Origin: Acidobacteriota bacterium
GTDB taxonomy: Bacteria > Acidobacteriota > Terriglobia > Bryobacterales > Bryobacteraceae
Reading direction: 5' to 3'
Length of the DNA: 12,247 nt
Assembly (NCBI GenBank): GCA_003223065.1
Contig: QHXU01000075.1
Span: forward strand, 21,531-33,777
In this document: in pieces, positions 1-6,817 of the stretch
Position numbering within the stretch: position 1 is the first letter of the stretch
Layout of the letters: each line of letters starts with the position of its first letter
Made by a program: the position numbers and the translations under genes
Notes under the pieces: generated by a model
Told to the model about the DNA's origin: nothing
Databases searched by the model: none
What the model saw: only the letters and a program-made list of their open reading frames with translations

Positions 1-1143
1 CGTCCCCAACTCAAGCGAATTCGCAACCCAACCGATGACGATCTCGCTCTGGTCGTGCTTGCCTGCGGTGGGCCAGATTCTTTCCAGGCACTCCCGGTCG
101 CTGGGGAAGTGAATTGGTGTGCGGATCGCGGCGGGCGTGGAGGCGGTCAGCGAATTGATGCGCGTCGGCGTCCAGTCAATTGCCGCCAGCAGGCGGTCGT
201 GGACCACGTCCGCCATCCCCAAGCCGACTCCGTTACCATAGGTGTGATTGCTCAGTCCGCGAATGAAGATGCGGTCGATTTTGGGCGCGTTACCCCAGGG
301 GTTGTACTCGCCGTTGACGCCTCGATTGACGACCTTGGTGTCCATCCCGGCGCCCGAATAGTTCTTGCCGATCTCATCGACGATCAGAATATTCAGAGCG
401 GCAACCGGAATCCGGCCCATCCAGGATTTCGCAAGCCCCAGCAGTTCTTCCTCTTTCTGCTCCATCTGCTCGACCGGCACGGCCGAGAGCTGCGCCGTGT
501 TGTGATTCGCGTCCTCGATGATCGCCAGACCCCCGAGAATCTTTCCACTTTTGAGCACCTGGCGGCTGACGGTTCGGATCACGTGCTCAAGCCCAAGACG
601 GTAGGCGTAGGTATGATAACGTTGCGCGCCGGCGAACTTGCCGAGACCGATGGCCATCATCTTGAAGAGCCCGCTTTCGATCTTGCCCGCGAAGTCGGTG
701 TGCCACTTGACGCGCCCAATCAGGAAAACGCCATCGGAGCCGTACGCGTTCTTGTCCATGAAGGCCTCGATGCCATCCGGCGTGTGCCCCAGGGGCACCA
801 CTTCGAGCGAGCTCACCACCGGGCAACCCATCGTCCCTTCGTGGATGCCGAAGTGCGCGAGCACATCGGCCTGGCCTTCCGCCGTGGCCGCCCCGTGGCT
901 GCCCATTGCGGGGAAGAGAAACGGCTTGAAGCCGCGTGATTTCCAGAAATCGACCGCCGAGCGGACGACGATCGCAATATTGGCGATGCCGCGGCTGCCG
1001 ACGCCGATCGCGATCCGTGCGCCGGGCTTGAGACGCGCGCCAAACCCGGACGCAGCGAGCTCGCTCTTCACAACGCCCGGAATGTCGGTCAGGCGCCGAT
1101 CGGGAAAATGCTGGCGGACAGTGAGCATTTTAGGGAAGCTCAT
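1..1143 (-). CDS. LarA-family (DUF2088) nickel-pincer racemase/epimerase homologue, 3' end cut off
   Basis: The reading frame is open from the ATG at 1143 to the left edge, giving 381 residues without a stop; the C-terminus lies outside the window. The N-terminal part carries the family motif PAMGSHGAATAEGQ (about residues 78-91). Residues that should match the LarA active site are present with near-identical spacing: H83 (in GSHG), H148 (in KWHTDF), K161 and H177, compared with H108, H174, K184 and H200 of lactate racemase, where the lysine carries the nickel-pincer nucleotide and the last histidine binds nickel. By family knowledge it probably racemises or epimerises a 2-hydroxy acid or sugar acid in the cytosol; the substrate is unknown. 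It follows the TPR lipoprotein gene by 19 bases, so it is probably co-transcribed. The ribosome binding site is weak (AGG one base from the ATG). No larB, larC or larE cofactor gene is visible. Confidence 0.85.
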   Translation of the reverse strand, partial: MSFPKMLTVRQHFPDRRLTDIPGVVKSELAASGFGARLKPGARIAIGVGSRGIANIAIVVRSAVDFWKSRGFKPFLFPAMGSHGAATAEGQADVLAHFGIHEGTMGCPVVSSLEVVPLGHTPDGIEAFMDKNAYGSDGVFLIGRVKWHTDFAGKIESGLFKMMAIGLGKFAGAQRYHTYAYRLGLEHVIRTVSRQVLKSGKILGGLAIIEDANHNTAQLSAVPVEQMEQKEEELLGLAKSWMGRIPVAALNILIVDEIGKNYSGAGMDTKVVNRGVNGEYNPWGNAPKIDRIFIRGLSNHTYGNGVGLGMADVVHDRLLAAIDWTPTRINSLTASTPAAIRTPIHFPSDRECLERIWPTAGKHDQSEIVIGWVANSLELGT

Positions 1144-1162
1144 ACCTAAGAGAATACAGGAG

Positions 1163-2683
1163 TCAGGAGGCGGGAGAGAGCAGGCGGCGCAGCTCGATGA
1201 AGCGCGGATAGACCAACGACCCGAAAAGTGGGTCGCCCGTGGATTCGGGCAGAGGCCACCGCGTGAGCAATTGCCGCGCCTCGTCCTTCCGGCCTGTCTC
1301 GTACAACGCCCACGCGTAGAACGTACGTAGCTGGCCGTCGGCCGCGGGCTGCGTGTGTTCGTAGGCCTGCTTCAGTTCCGGAACCGCCTCCACGAATTTC
1401 TTCTGGAGCAGAAGGGCGTATACGCCACTGGCGGACGTAGCGCCTCTCCACACGTTCAGCTGCCGGACGGCGACCTGCGCTTCGCTCGCGGGCGCGCTTT
1501 CGAGTTTTGCGGTCGCCTGTTCCCGCCGGCCCGTGGAATACAGCCAAACGGCCTCGCGCCACGCGAGCAACGGGTCGCGCAGGTTCCCGCGAAACTGAAG
1601 ATACTGACGCATGAGGCCGTCGGCGCCGTTCAGATCGCCGCCGAGCCAGTGCGCGTACGCGGCCTTCAGCAAATCCGCGCCGGCCAGAAACGCGGCGTCG
1701 CGCTCATGCGCCTGGAGGAAATACTTTTCGGCATCCTTGAATCGGCCGTTCATGAAATGAGCTTCGCCCAGGGAATCGAGCGCGTTCGGTTCCTGCCCAG
1801 GCTGTTTTCTGTAATCTTCGAAGGCGCGCCGCGCAGGTTCGAGATTTCCGGCGAATGCTTCGGCGTAGCCGAGCGAGTTCATCGCAGGCGCATTGTCAGG
1901 CTCAAGGCGCAGGATGTTCCGGTACAAATCAGCGGCAGCCGCATAGCGCCGCGCGTTCGTCTCGAGCTCGGCCAGCGCGCCCATGAGTGAAGTGTCATGC
2001 GTCAAGCGCACCAGCGACGCCAGGGCGTTCTTTCGAGCCGGTTCGTCCTTGCGCAATCCGGCCGAGACGAACTCGATTTGCGCGCGATCGTACTCGGAGC
2101 GAAGCGCCGGCCGGTCGAGCGCCCGCGCCGCCACTTCGATCGCGCGCGGCACTTCGCCCGCCGCGGCAAGCGATTCCGTCCAGGCCAGCCAGGCTGTGCC
2201 GAAATCCGGGTCAAGCGCGGCCGCTCGTTCATAATCGGCCCGGCCCCATGCCGCAAGCGCATCAGGGTTCGACGTCGAAAACGCTCGCGCCGAAGGATCC
2301 AAGAGTTTAGCGGCGGCGCTCATTGCCGTGAGAAGGTTGCCGTCGAACTGACCGGCCGCCACCATCTTGTGACTGGCGGCATCCTCGACGGAAATCTCGA
2401 AACGGAGGTTCGCGCTGCTGCCCGAGAAGTAGCCGTGCAGGAATCGAGTGGCTTGCGCGAGGTACGCGTCGCGAACGGTCTCGGCGCGGCGCGGCGCTAT
2501 CTTTGTGACGCCCGTTAGTTCGTCCGCGATGATCGTGGGCGCAGCCGAGGCAACCCAATCGAGAGACGGATCGCCGGTGAGATTATCGAAGGAGAGAATG
2601 GCTATGCGCTCCAGGGGCTGCTGCGGCTGGCGGGAACAGGACGCGGCCAGTGCGGCGGCGATCAGGAGACGCTTCCGGATCAG
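1163..2683 (-). CDS. TPR lipoprotein with TolB-N/FlgO-like domain, probable CTG start
   Basis: No ATG, GTG or TTG exists in frame between the upstream stop (2729-2731) and an ATG at 2365, yet the sequence before 2365 is clearly coding. Starting at the CTG at 2683 gives 506 residues beginning MIRKRLLIAAALAASC: a basic n-region, a hydrophobic stretch and a lipobox with C16. An AGAAGG lies 4 bases upstream, and the CTG overlaps the stop of the preceding gene (CTGA). Residues about 25-125 contain RIAILSFDNLTGDPSLDWV, typical of the TolB-N/FlgO-like domain found ahead of TPRs in many regulators and envelope proteins. The rest is helical TPR-like repeats (for example ADYERAAALDPDFGTAW) to the C-terminus. 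The probable role is a membrane-anchored protein-interaction scaffold, with no catalytic motif seen. The main uncertainty is the start codon; the lipoprotein assignment follows from it. Confidence 0.8.
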   Translation of the reverse strand: MIRKRLLIAAALAASCSRQPQQPLERIAILSFDNLTGDPSLDWVASAAPTIIADELTGVTKIAPRRAETVRDAYLAQATRFLHGYFSGSSANLRFEISVEDAASHKMVAAGQFDGNLLTAMSAAAKLLDPSARAFSTSNPDALAAWGRADYERAAALDPDFGTAWLAWTESLAAAGEVPRAIEVAARALDRPALRSEYDRAQIEFVSAGLRKDEPARKNALASLVRLTHDTSLMGALAELETNARRYAAAADLYRNILRLEPDNAPAMNSLGYAEAFAGNLEPARRAFEDYRKQPGQEPNALDSLGEAHFMNGRFKDAEKYFLQAHERDAAFLAGADLLKAAYAHWLGGDLNGADGLMRQYLQFRGNLRDPLLAWREAVWLYSTGRREQATAKLESAPASEAQVAVRQLNVWRGATSASGVYALLLQKKFVEAVPELKQAYEHTQPAADGQLRTFYAWALYETGRKDEARQLLTRWPLPESTGDPLFGSLVYPRFIELRRLLSPAS

Positions 2684-3456
2684 AGAACCTTCTGCTCCAG
2701 GGCCATGAGTTGCTTGAATTCGGGATTGTCACGCAGGCCGGCGAATTCAGGATCCTCTTTGAACTTCTGCCGTTCCTTGAAACCCTCTTCGAGCGCCTTC
2801 CGGATATAGAGCAACGCCCGATCGGTCATGCCTGCCTTAGCATAGGTCTTGGCCAGATAGTAGTGGAACTTGGCGCGCTCCTCGACGCTGCGCTCCTGGA
2901 GCAGTACGCCTTGCGTGCTGCGATGCTCGAACACCTCGGGGTCCAGCTCGAGAGCCTTCTGATACGACGCAAAGGCCAGATCGTAGTTTTTGCGCGCGAA
3001 ATAGGCTGTGCCGAGATTGCTCAAAATCGAAGCGGAATCCGGCGTGAGGCGGAGCGCTTTCTTGTAGGCGCTGATGGCGCGCCGGTACGATTTTCTAGCG
3101 TAATAGATCGTTCCCAGGTTATTAATGGCCTCAGCATACTGAGGATTCAGCTTGATGGAGCGCTCGTAATATTTTTTGGCTGTCTCCAGGTCGAGCAACT
3201 GATGATAGGCGATGCCGGTTTTGTTGGCCATCACGGCGGAGTTCAGCGCTTCCGGCTTATAGACGTCGATTGCCTCCCGATACATCTTGCGGGCCATCAG
3301 TATATCGCCACGCATCTCCGGTGTAAGTGTCTTGGGTGTATCCGCAGTGGGCTTGGAATCGGAAGGCGCGCCGGGCCGGAAGCCGTTGGCAGCCTGCGGC
3401 GGCGGATTCTGAAACGCGAGAGCCGTTAGGACGAGGAGGAAGGAACTGGAAACCAT
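2680..3456 (-). CDS. exported TPR-repeat protein
   Basis: A 258-residue protein with an excellent start: AAGGAGG four bases before the ATG at 3456. Residues 1-16 form a hydrophobic signal-like segment that unusually lacks basic residues; a Pro/Ala-rich linker follows to about residue 45. TPR units are recognisable at about 78-105, 106-139 (NNLGTIYYARKSYRRAISAY) and 140-173 (SNLGTAYFARKNYDLAFASY), with a further degenerate unit at about 195-225. TPRs bind other proteins, so an envelope scaffold or assembly factor is likely; no enzymatic motif is present. It starts 84 bases after the stop of the penicillin-binding protein gene and its own stop overlaps the start proposed for the TPR lipoprotein, so the two TPR genes look translationally coupled. 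A link to peptidoglycan synthesis is suggested only by position. Confidence 0.88.
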   Translation of the reverse strand: MVSSSFLLVLTALAFQNPPPQAANGFRPGAPSDSKPTADTPKTLTPEMRGDILMARKMYREAIDVYKPEALNSAVMANKTGIAYHQLLDLETAKKYYERSIKLNPQYAEAINNLGTIYYARKSYRRAISAYKKALRLTPDSASILSNLGTAYFARKNYDLAFASYQKALELDPEVFEHRSTQGVLLQERSVEERAKFHYYLAKTYAKAGMTDRALLYIRKALEEGFKERQKFKEDPEFAGLRDNPEFKQLMALEQKVL

Positions 3457-3523
3457 GGCGCCTCCTTGGAAACCTTGCTCTCTACTTTACCACCAGGACG
3501 GGAAAACCGTATCTGGAGAATCC

Positions 3524-3536
3524 TGAGCCAGGCTCA
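3524..3536. repeat. short perfect inverted repeat after the PBP stop codon
   Basis: TGAGCC-A-GGCTCA is a perfect 6+1+6 palindrome placed 4 bases beyond the stop of the penicillin-binding protein gene, within the 84-base gap before the first TPR gene. As RNA it could form a 5-bp stem with a 3-base loop. No U-tract follows on the minus strand, so it is not a classical intrinsic terminator. It may be a weak processing or attenuation hairpin, an operator, or chance. Confidence 0.35.
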
Positions 3537-3540
3537 CGCC

Positions 3541-4647
3541 CTACTTGAAAATATCTCGAATGCGGCCGAAGAAACCCTTGTGCTTCTTTTTCTCAGGTTG
3601 CGCCGGCTCAGCAGGTGTCACCGGAATGCTGCGCACCGCCTTGTGATCCGTCGCTGGCATGCCCGCCACTACAGGCGGGCTTTCGGTGATCTGGGATGGA
3701 GGCGCGGCGGGCCTGGTTGGCTCCCAACCGGCGATTTGCGTGCGGCCCGCTCCGTGGAGCCGGCAGACTTCCACCGGCTGCGTTCCGGCGATGAAAACCT
3801 CGCTTCGTACCTTGGGGCAACTCGCCGTGGCGAGCTGGCCGGTTTCGGCGTCGATTTCAGCTGTAACGATTCCTTCCGGCGGCTCGATTTCGTGGACGTT
3901 GCGGTACTCGCGGTGCTGGTGCGCGCGCTTCATGAAGTCGGCCCAGATGGGAAGCGCGCTACGCGCACCCTCCAACTTGAAGTCGCGGTTGTCGTCGAAC
4001 CCCACCCACACCACGCAGATAAGCTTCGACGTGAATCCGGCGAACCAACCGTCGCGTGACGTTCCGGTTTTCCCCGCGGCGGGCAGAACGAAGCCGCGGC
4101 TGCGGACGCCCGCGCCCGTGCCCGAGCGCAGCACCTCCTCCATCATGTTTTCCACCAGGTAGGCGACGCGAGGATCGATGGCGGGTTTCGGGTCCGGCCT
4201 GGACTCGAAGATGATATTTCTTTTTTGATCGCGAATGCTCTTGATGAACGTGGTGTGTAGCAACTGGCCCGAGTTCACGAACACCGTGTACGCTCCCGCG
4301 ATCTCGAGCGGTGTGACTTCATACGCGCCTAGCGCAATGGACGGCGTCGGTTTGATGTCGACGTTGAGCCCCGCGGCGCGCGCGGTTTCGGCGACCTTGT
4401 CAAAGCCGGTCATTTCCGCGACCTTTACGGCCGGCACGTTCAGAGAGTGGGCCAGCGCATACCGCAGCGTCACCGTGCCGTTGTATTCCTTTTTGTGATT
4501 CGCCGGCTCATACGGTTTTTGATCGAACCAGAACGTGGTGGGCTCGTCAACAACCGTGGTGGCAGGTGTGATCATCGGTCCACCGTTGGTGAGCACGGAG
4601 CTCAGCGCTGCCGTGTAGACGAACGGCTTAAACGATGATCCCCTGGC
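3541..4647 (-). pseudogene. class A PBP transpeptidase half, out of frame with its N-terminal half
   Basis: This frame opens directly after a stop (TAA at 4648-4650) and starts in mid-domain with GSSFKPFVYTAAL, so it has no proper start; a GTG at 4596 lies downstream of the catalytic serine and could not give an active enzyme. All three transpeptidase motifs are present: SSFK (nucleophile and lysine, around 4627-4638), SLN in ALAHSLNVPAVK, and KTG in AAGKTGTSRDGWFAGF. The C-terminus has a short post-catalytic domain with two cysteines, a Pro-rich stretch, and a basic tail KKKHKGFFGRIRDIFK. Joined to the upstream half it would make a PBP of about 838 residues, normal for the PBP1b class. The coding quality shows no further decay, which points to a recent mutation or a sequence or assembly error rather than an old pseudogene. 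Confidence 0.85.
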
Positions 4648-4650
4648 TTA
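4628..4650 (-). other. frameshift/deletion junction inside the penicillin-binding protein gene
   Basis: Reading frame one gives GGRSYGVSQ, then GIIV and a stop (TAA, 4628-4630). The other frame resumes with GSSFKPF from 4641. In class A PBPs about 11 residues, of the type FNRATQAxRQP, separate SQ from GS(S/T)FKPF. Here they are absent and the frame is shifted by one base, which fits loss of about 32 bases between CAG (last base 4643) and the final G of a proline codon. The size is inferred from family consensus and is not measured. Confidence 0.8.
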
Positions 4651-6025
4651 CGCCGTAGCTGCGCCCGCCTACCAAGGCCTTCACTTCGCCGGTCTGCGCA
4701 TCCAGACAGACCAGGGCCACCTGCGCCAGCGGCAGCTCATCGGTGCCGTACTTCTTTGAACGGCGCTTCCACTGCTGGTCGGTTTCGACGATGCCGTCGC
4801 GCACCGCCGCCACCGCATCGCGCTGCAGGTTCATATCGAGCGTCGTGAAGACGCGATATGAAGTGGTTTGGAAATCGTGATCCTGGAAACGGTTCTGAAG
4901 TGTGTCGTTCACCAGGTCGACGAAATAGGGGGCGTCGCTCGATTCGGCCTCTTCACGCGTCACTTTGATAGGAGCGGCGATAGCGCTTTCGTACTCCTTG
5001 TCAGTAATAAAGCCATTCTGACGCATCGCCTTCAGGACGACATTGCGACGCTCTTTGGCGCGATCCGGATGCCGGAACGGGTTTCGCGCGAACGGCGATT
5101 GAATCATGCCGGCGAGCATAGCCGCTTCGGGCAGCGTCACCTGGCTCAGATCCTTGCCCAGGTAGACCTGGCTCGCTTCACCGAACCCCTGGATGCTGAA
5201 GCTGCCTTGGTGTCCCAGATAGATCGCGTTGGCGTAGTCCTCAAAAATCGTTTCCTTGGAGAGCTTCCGCTCCAGGTGCAGTGTGATGAGGGTCTCCGGG
5301 ATCTTACGGCGCCACCCTCTTTCCGGGCCAAGCCACAGAGTACGGGCGAGTTGCTGCGTTAGTGTGGACGCGCCCTGGTGGCTTCGCCTCTCCTTCACAT
5401 CGACGAAAATAGCGCGGAGGATGCCGAACGGATCGAAGCCGGCGTGTTGAAAGAAATGCTTGTCCTCCGCGGCGAGCACCGCGTTGACCATGACCTTGGG
5501 GATATCGTTGAAATGAACGATGCGCCGTTTCTCGCGGCTGCGGTCGAAGAGATTGGTCATCAGTTCGGGTTCGAGGGGGTATTGAGTACGCTCGGTGGAG
5601 TCCCGCAGCGAGATAATTTGTGTGATTTCCCCGCCACGGATCTTGAGGACCGCGCCTTCCGGGTCGTAAGCGTCGGGACCCGGGTTGATTTCAATCGCGT
5701 CCGGACGCACGCGGTACCAGCCGACCCGGTTCGTGCTCGACTCGGAATACCCGCAGCGCCGCAGGTACGCGGCAATCTCCTCCGGGCGCGCTTCTTCACC
5801 GAGCATCACCGGACGTGGCGCTGCGTAAAGCAGCGAAGTGTTGGCGAAGGGGCCCGCCCGCAGCTTCTCCTCGATGATCCGCGCGTATTTCACGTAGTAA
5901 TACGTGAACACAGCGACGAAAGCGGTCACCACAAAGGTGAACGTCAGCAAGAAAGCTCTTCCCCAGGGATTGAGGACAAAACGGACGAGCAGAGCCCTCC
6001 GGGGGATTTGTACCTTAACGGCCAC
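4628..6025 (-). CDS. mrcB-like: class A PBP (PBP1b type), glycosyltransferase half, prematurely stopped
   Basis: A 465-residue frame from a GTG start at 6025. It has a short basic cytoplasmic end, one membrane helix at about residues 24-45, a PBP1b-like UB2H region (about 80-135, YLRRCGYSESSTNRVGWYRV) and a GT51 peptidoglycan glycosyltransferase domain at about 165-345. GT51 signatures include AAEDKHFF with catalytic E187, GASTLTQQLART, and RKLSKETIFEDYANAIYLG with E252 nearby. The linker and beginning of the transpeptidase domain follow (VFTTLDMNLQRDA, then GEVKALVGGRSYG), and the frame ends just before the SxxK motif. The product polymerises lipid II at the outer face of the inner membrane; as it stands only the glycan-polymerising half could work. 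It starts 12 bases after the small membrane protein gene, with a weak ribosome binding site, implying one operon. Confidence 0.88.
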   Translation of the reverse strand: MAVKVQIPRRALLVRFVLNPWGRAFLLTFTFVVTAFVAVFTYYYVKYARIIEEKLRAGPFANTSLLYAAPRPVMLGEEARPEEIAAYLRRCGYSESSTNRVGWYRVRPDAIEINPGPDAYDPEGAVLKIRGGEITQIISLRDSTERTQYPLEPELMTNLFDRSREKRRIVHFNDIPKVMVNAVLAAEDKHFFQHAGFDPFGILRAIFVDVKERRSHQGASTLTQQLARTLWLGPERGWRRKIPETLITLHLERKLSKETIFEDYANAIYLGHQGSFSIQGFGEASQVYLGKDLSQVTLPEAAMLAGMIQSPFARNPFRHPDRAKERRNVVLKAMRQNGFITDKEYESAIAAPIKVTREEAESSDAPYFVDLVNDTLQNRFQDHDFQTTSYRVFTTLDMNLQRDAVAAVRDGIVETDQQWKRRSKKYGTDELPLAQVALVCLDAQTGEVKALVGGRSYGVSQGIIV

Positions 6026-6037
6026 AGTATGCGCTCA

Positions 6038-6466
6038 TCACTTTTTAGTTTCTTCCAACGATAACAACTCTTTCCACATGTCCTCGTGCGGCTGCCAGGC
6101 CGGGCCCTGGTGACCTGTGATTTGGAGATCCGCTACGTTGAGCGTTCCGTGGCCATAAAGGCAGATATATTCGGTGTGGGGCGCGCCAAACAGAACGTGC
6201 GTCCACGAACCCCTCTGAATCGGCATTCGCAAGCGGCGGAGGCAGGTACGGCAGCGGTACCGCTGGTCCCATATGATAGCCCAGACCAATCCGACGCCGA
6301 ACAGTGTGTAGATGAGGTTCACGAAGGTGTAGGCGAGATAGTTCCAGATCAGCAAGGACATGAACGGACCTGGCGCCGGAAAAATACCGGCGATGGCCCA
6401 CCGAAGACCGAAAAGCAGTCCTCCGGCGGCAGCCAGCTTCGCCACCAGGTAAGCCCAGTACTTCAT
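6038..6466 (-). CDS. small membrane protein with zinc-ribbon-like C-terminal domain
   Basis: A 142-residue protein that I do not recognise as a named family. Two hydrophobic helices are visible at about residues 5-28 and 36-66. The tail contains C72-x2-C75 (YRCRTCLRRLRMP) and C102-x3-H106 (ICLYGHGTL), a pattern that could bind one zinc ion, separated by a basic and aromatic segment. It is likely an inner-membrane protein with a cytoplasmic or periplasmic zinc ribbon; topology is undecided. It lies 12 bases upstream of the penicillin-binding protein gene and is probably the first gene of that operon, suggesting a possible envelope role. The start at 6466 has no Shine-Dalgarno sequence at the usual distance; a strong one (GGGAGGAG, 6488-6495) lies further upstream and instead serves a five-codon mini-ORF ending in an ATGA overlap with this start. 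Confidence 0.75.
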   Translation of the reverse strand: MKYWAYLVAKLAAAGGLLFGLRWAIAGIFPAPGPFMSLLIWNYLAYTFVNLIYTLFGVGLVWAIIWDQRYRCRTCLRRLRMPIQRGSWTHVLFGAPHTEYICLYGHGTLNVADLQITGHQGPAWQPHEDMWKELLSLEETKK

Positions 6467-6480
6467 AGACAGTTGGACAC
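6463..6480 (-). promoter_or_regulatory. possible five-codon leader ORF coupled to the zinc-ribbon membrane protein
   Basis: GTG TCC AAC TGT CTA TGA starts 7 bases after a strong GGGAGGAG (6488-6495) and its stop overlaps the ATG of the 142-residue protein as ATGA. The Shine-Dalgarno sequence is too far (about 21 bases) to serve that ATG directly, so re-initiation after the mini-ORF is a reasonable way to translate it. This is inference from spacing only. Confidence 0.35.
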
Positions 6481-6562
6481 CTGCACTCTCCTCCCGGTTC
6501 CGGTCCTTCTCTCAGTGTGGCACATCCGGCGGCGGACCGGGTTCTCACTACTAAGTACGCAG

Positions 6563-6605
6563 CATCGGCCAAATGGTTCCGATGGTTTGTTGCGCCCTGC
6601 GGGCG
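6563..6605 (-). repeat. two small hairpins in the leader of the left operon
   Basis: CATCGG (6563-6568) and CCGATG (6579-6584) form a perfect 6-bp inverted repeat with a 10-base loop. CGCCC (6593-6597) and GGGCG (6601-6605) form a 5-bp stem with a 3-base loop. Both lie between the candidate promoter and the first gene of the left operon, so they would be in the untranslated leader. I recognise no known riboswitch family, and such short stems can occur by chance. Confidence 0.3.
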
Positions 6606-6683
6606 TGCCACTTCGTCCATTAGCTGACAAATGAACCAAATGTAATAGCTGCGTTGAGTCCAAAGGGAGCGTTATTCCTAATA

Positions 6684-6712
6684 AATATTCGTGGCGGATG
6701 AAGGTTTCTCAA
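6684..6712 (-). promoter_or_regulatory. candidate sigma-70 promoter for the left operon
   Basis: On the minus strand TTGAGA (6707-6712, one mismatch to TTGACA) and AATATT (6684-6689, four of six to TATAAT) are separated by 17 bases inside the AT-rich patch. Transcription would start near 6676 and give a leader of about 210 bases before the ATG at 6466. AT-rich sequence produces chance matches, so support is moderate at best. Confidence 0.35.
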
Positions 6713-6817
6713 TATACCGAATAAGCCGGGCGATTGCGCTTAATATGCTGATCTTTCACATTTTATCGAAATCGATCGGAGTCATCGCCAGCAGGATATC
6801 GGGTCAAAAAAGCAGGA

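Larger units (their letters stand above)
6467..6817. other. 351-base intergenic region between the two minus-strand gene groups
   Basis: No convincing gene lies here. The part next to the methyltransferase gene (about 6640-6817) is clearly AT-rich against the GC-rich genes around it; the part next to the zinc-ribbon protein gene is GC-rich and holds small hairpins. No strong intrinsic terminator follows the methyltransferase: there is a run of six T on the minus strand (6806-6811) without a good stem before it. It probably contains the promoter and leader of the left operon. Confidence 0.6.

Noticed and set aside
55..939. Long plus-strand ORF of 294 codons, and similar plus-strand ORFs across the window
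   Set aside because: They lie opposite strongly coding minus-strand genes in GC-rich DNA and show no recognisable domains; they are antisense shadows.
1163..2365. TPR lipoprotein starting at the ATG at 2365 (400 residues)
   Set aside because: This would cut through the TolB-N/FlgO-like region and lose the signal peptide and lipobox encoded in frame upstream.
3498..3510. ACGG-GAAAA-CCGT mini inverted repeat upstream of the first TPR gene
   Set aside because: A 4-bp stem is too short to distinguish from chance.
4628..4650. Programmed ribosomal frameshifting as the explanation for the split PBP
   Set aside because: There is no clear slippery site with a stimulatory structure, and a frameshift would not restore the conserved residues that are missing before GSSFK. 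A deletion or sequence error explains both facts.
6463..6663. 66-codon minus-strand ORF with a TTG start that overlaps the zinc-ribbon protein as ATGA
   Set aside because: Composition is Arg/Pro/Ser-rich without domain or membrane segment, it spans the candidate leader hairpins, and its start has no ribosome binding site. Only its last codons may matter, as the mini-ORF.
6781..6817. Intrinsic terminator after the methyltransferase gene
   Set aside because: A T-run is present on the minus strand, but I find no stable stem immediately before it.
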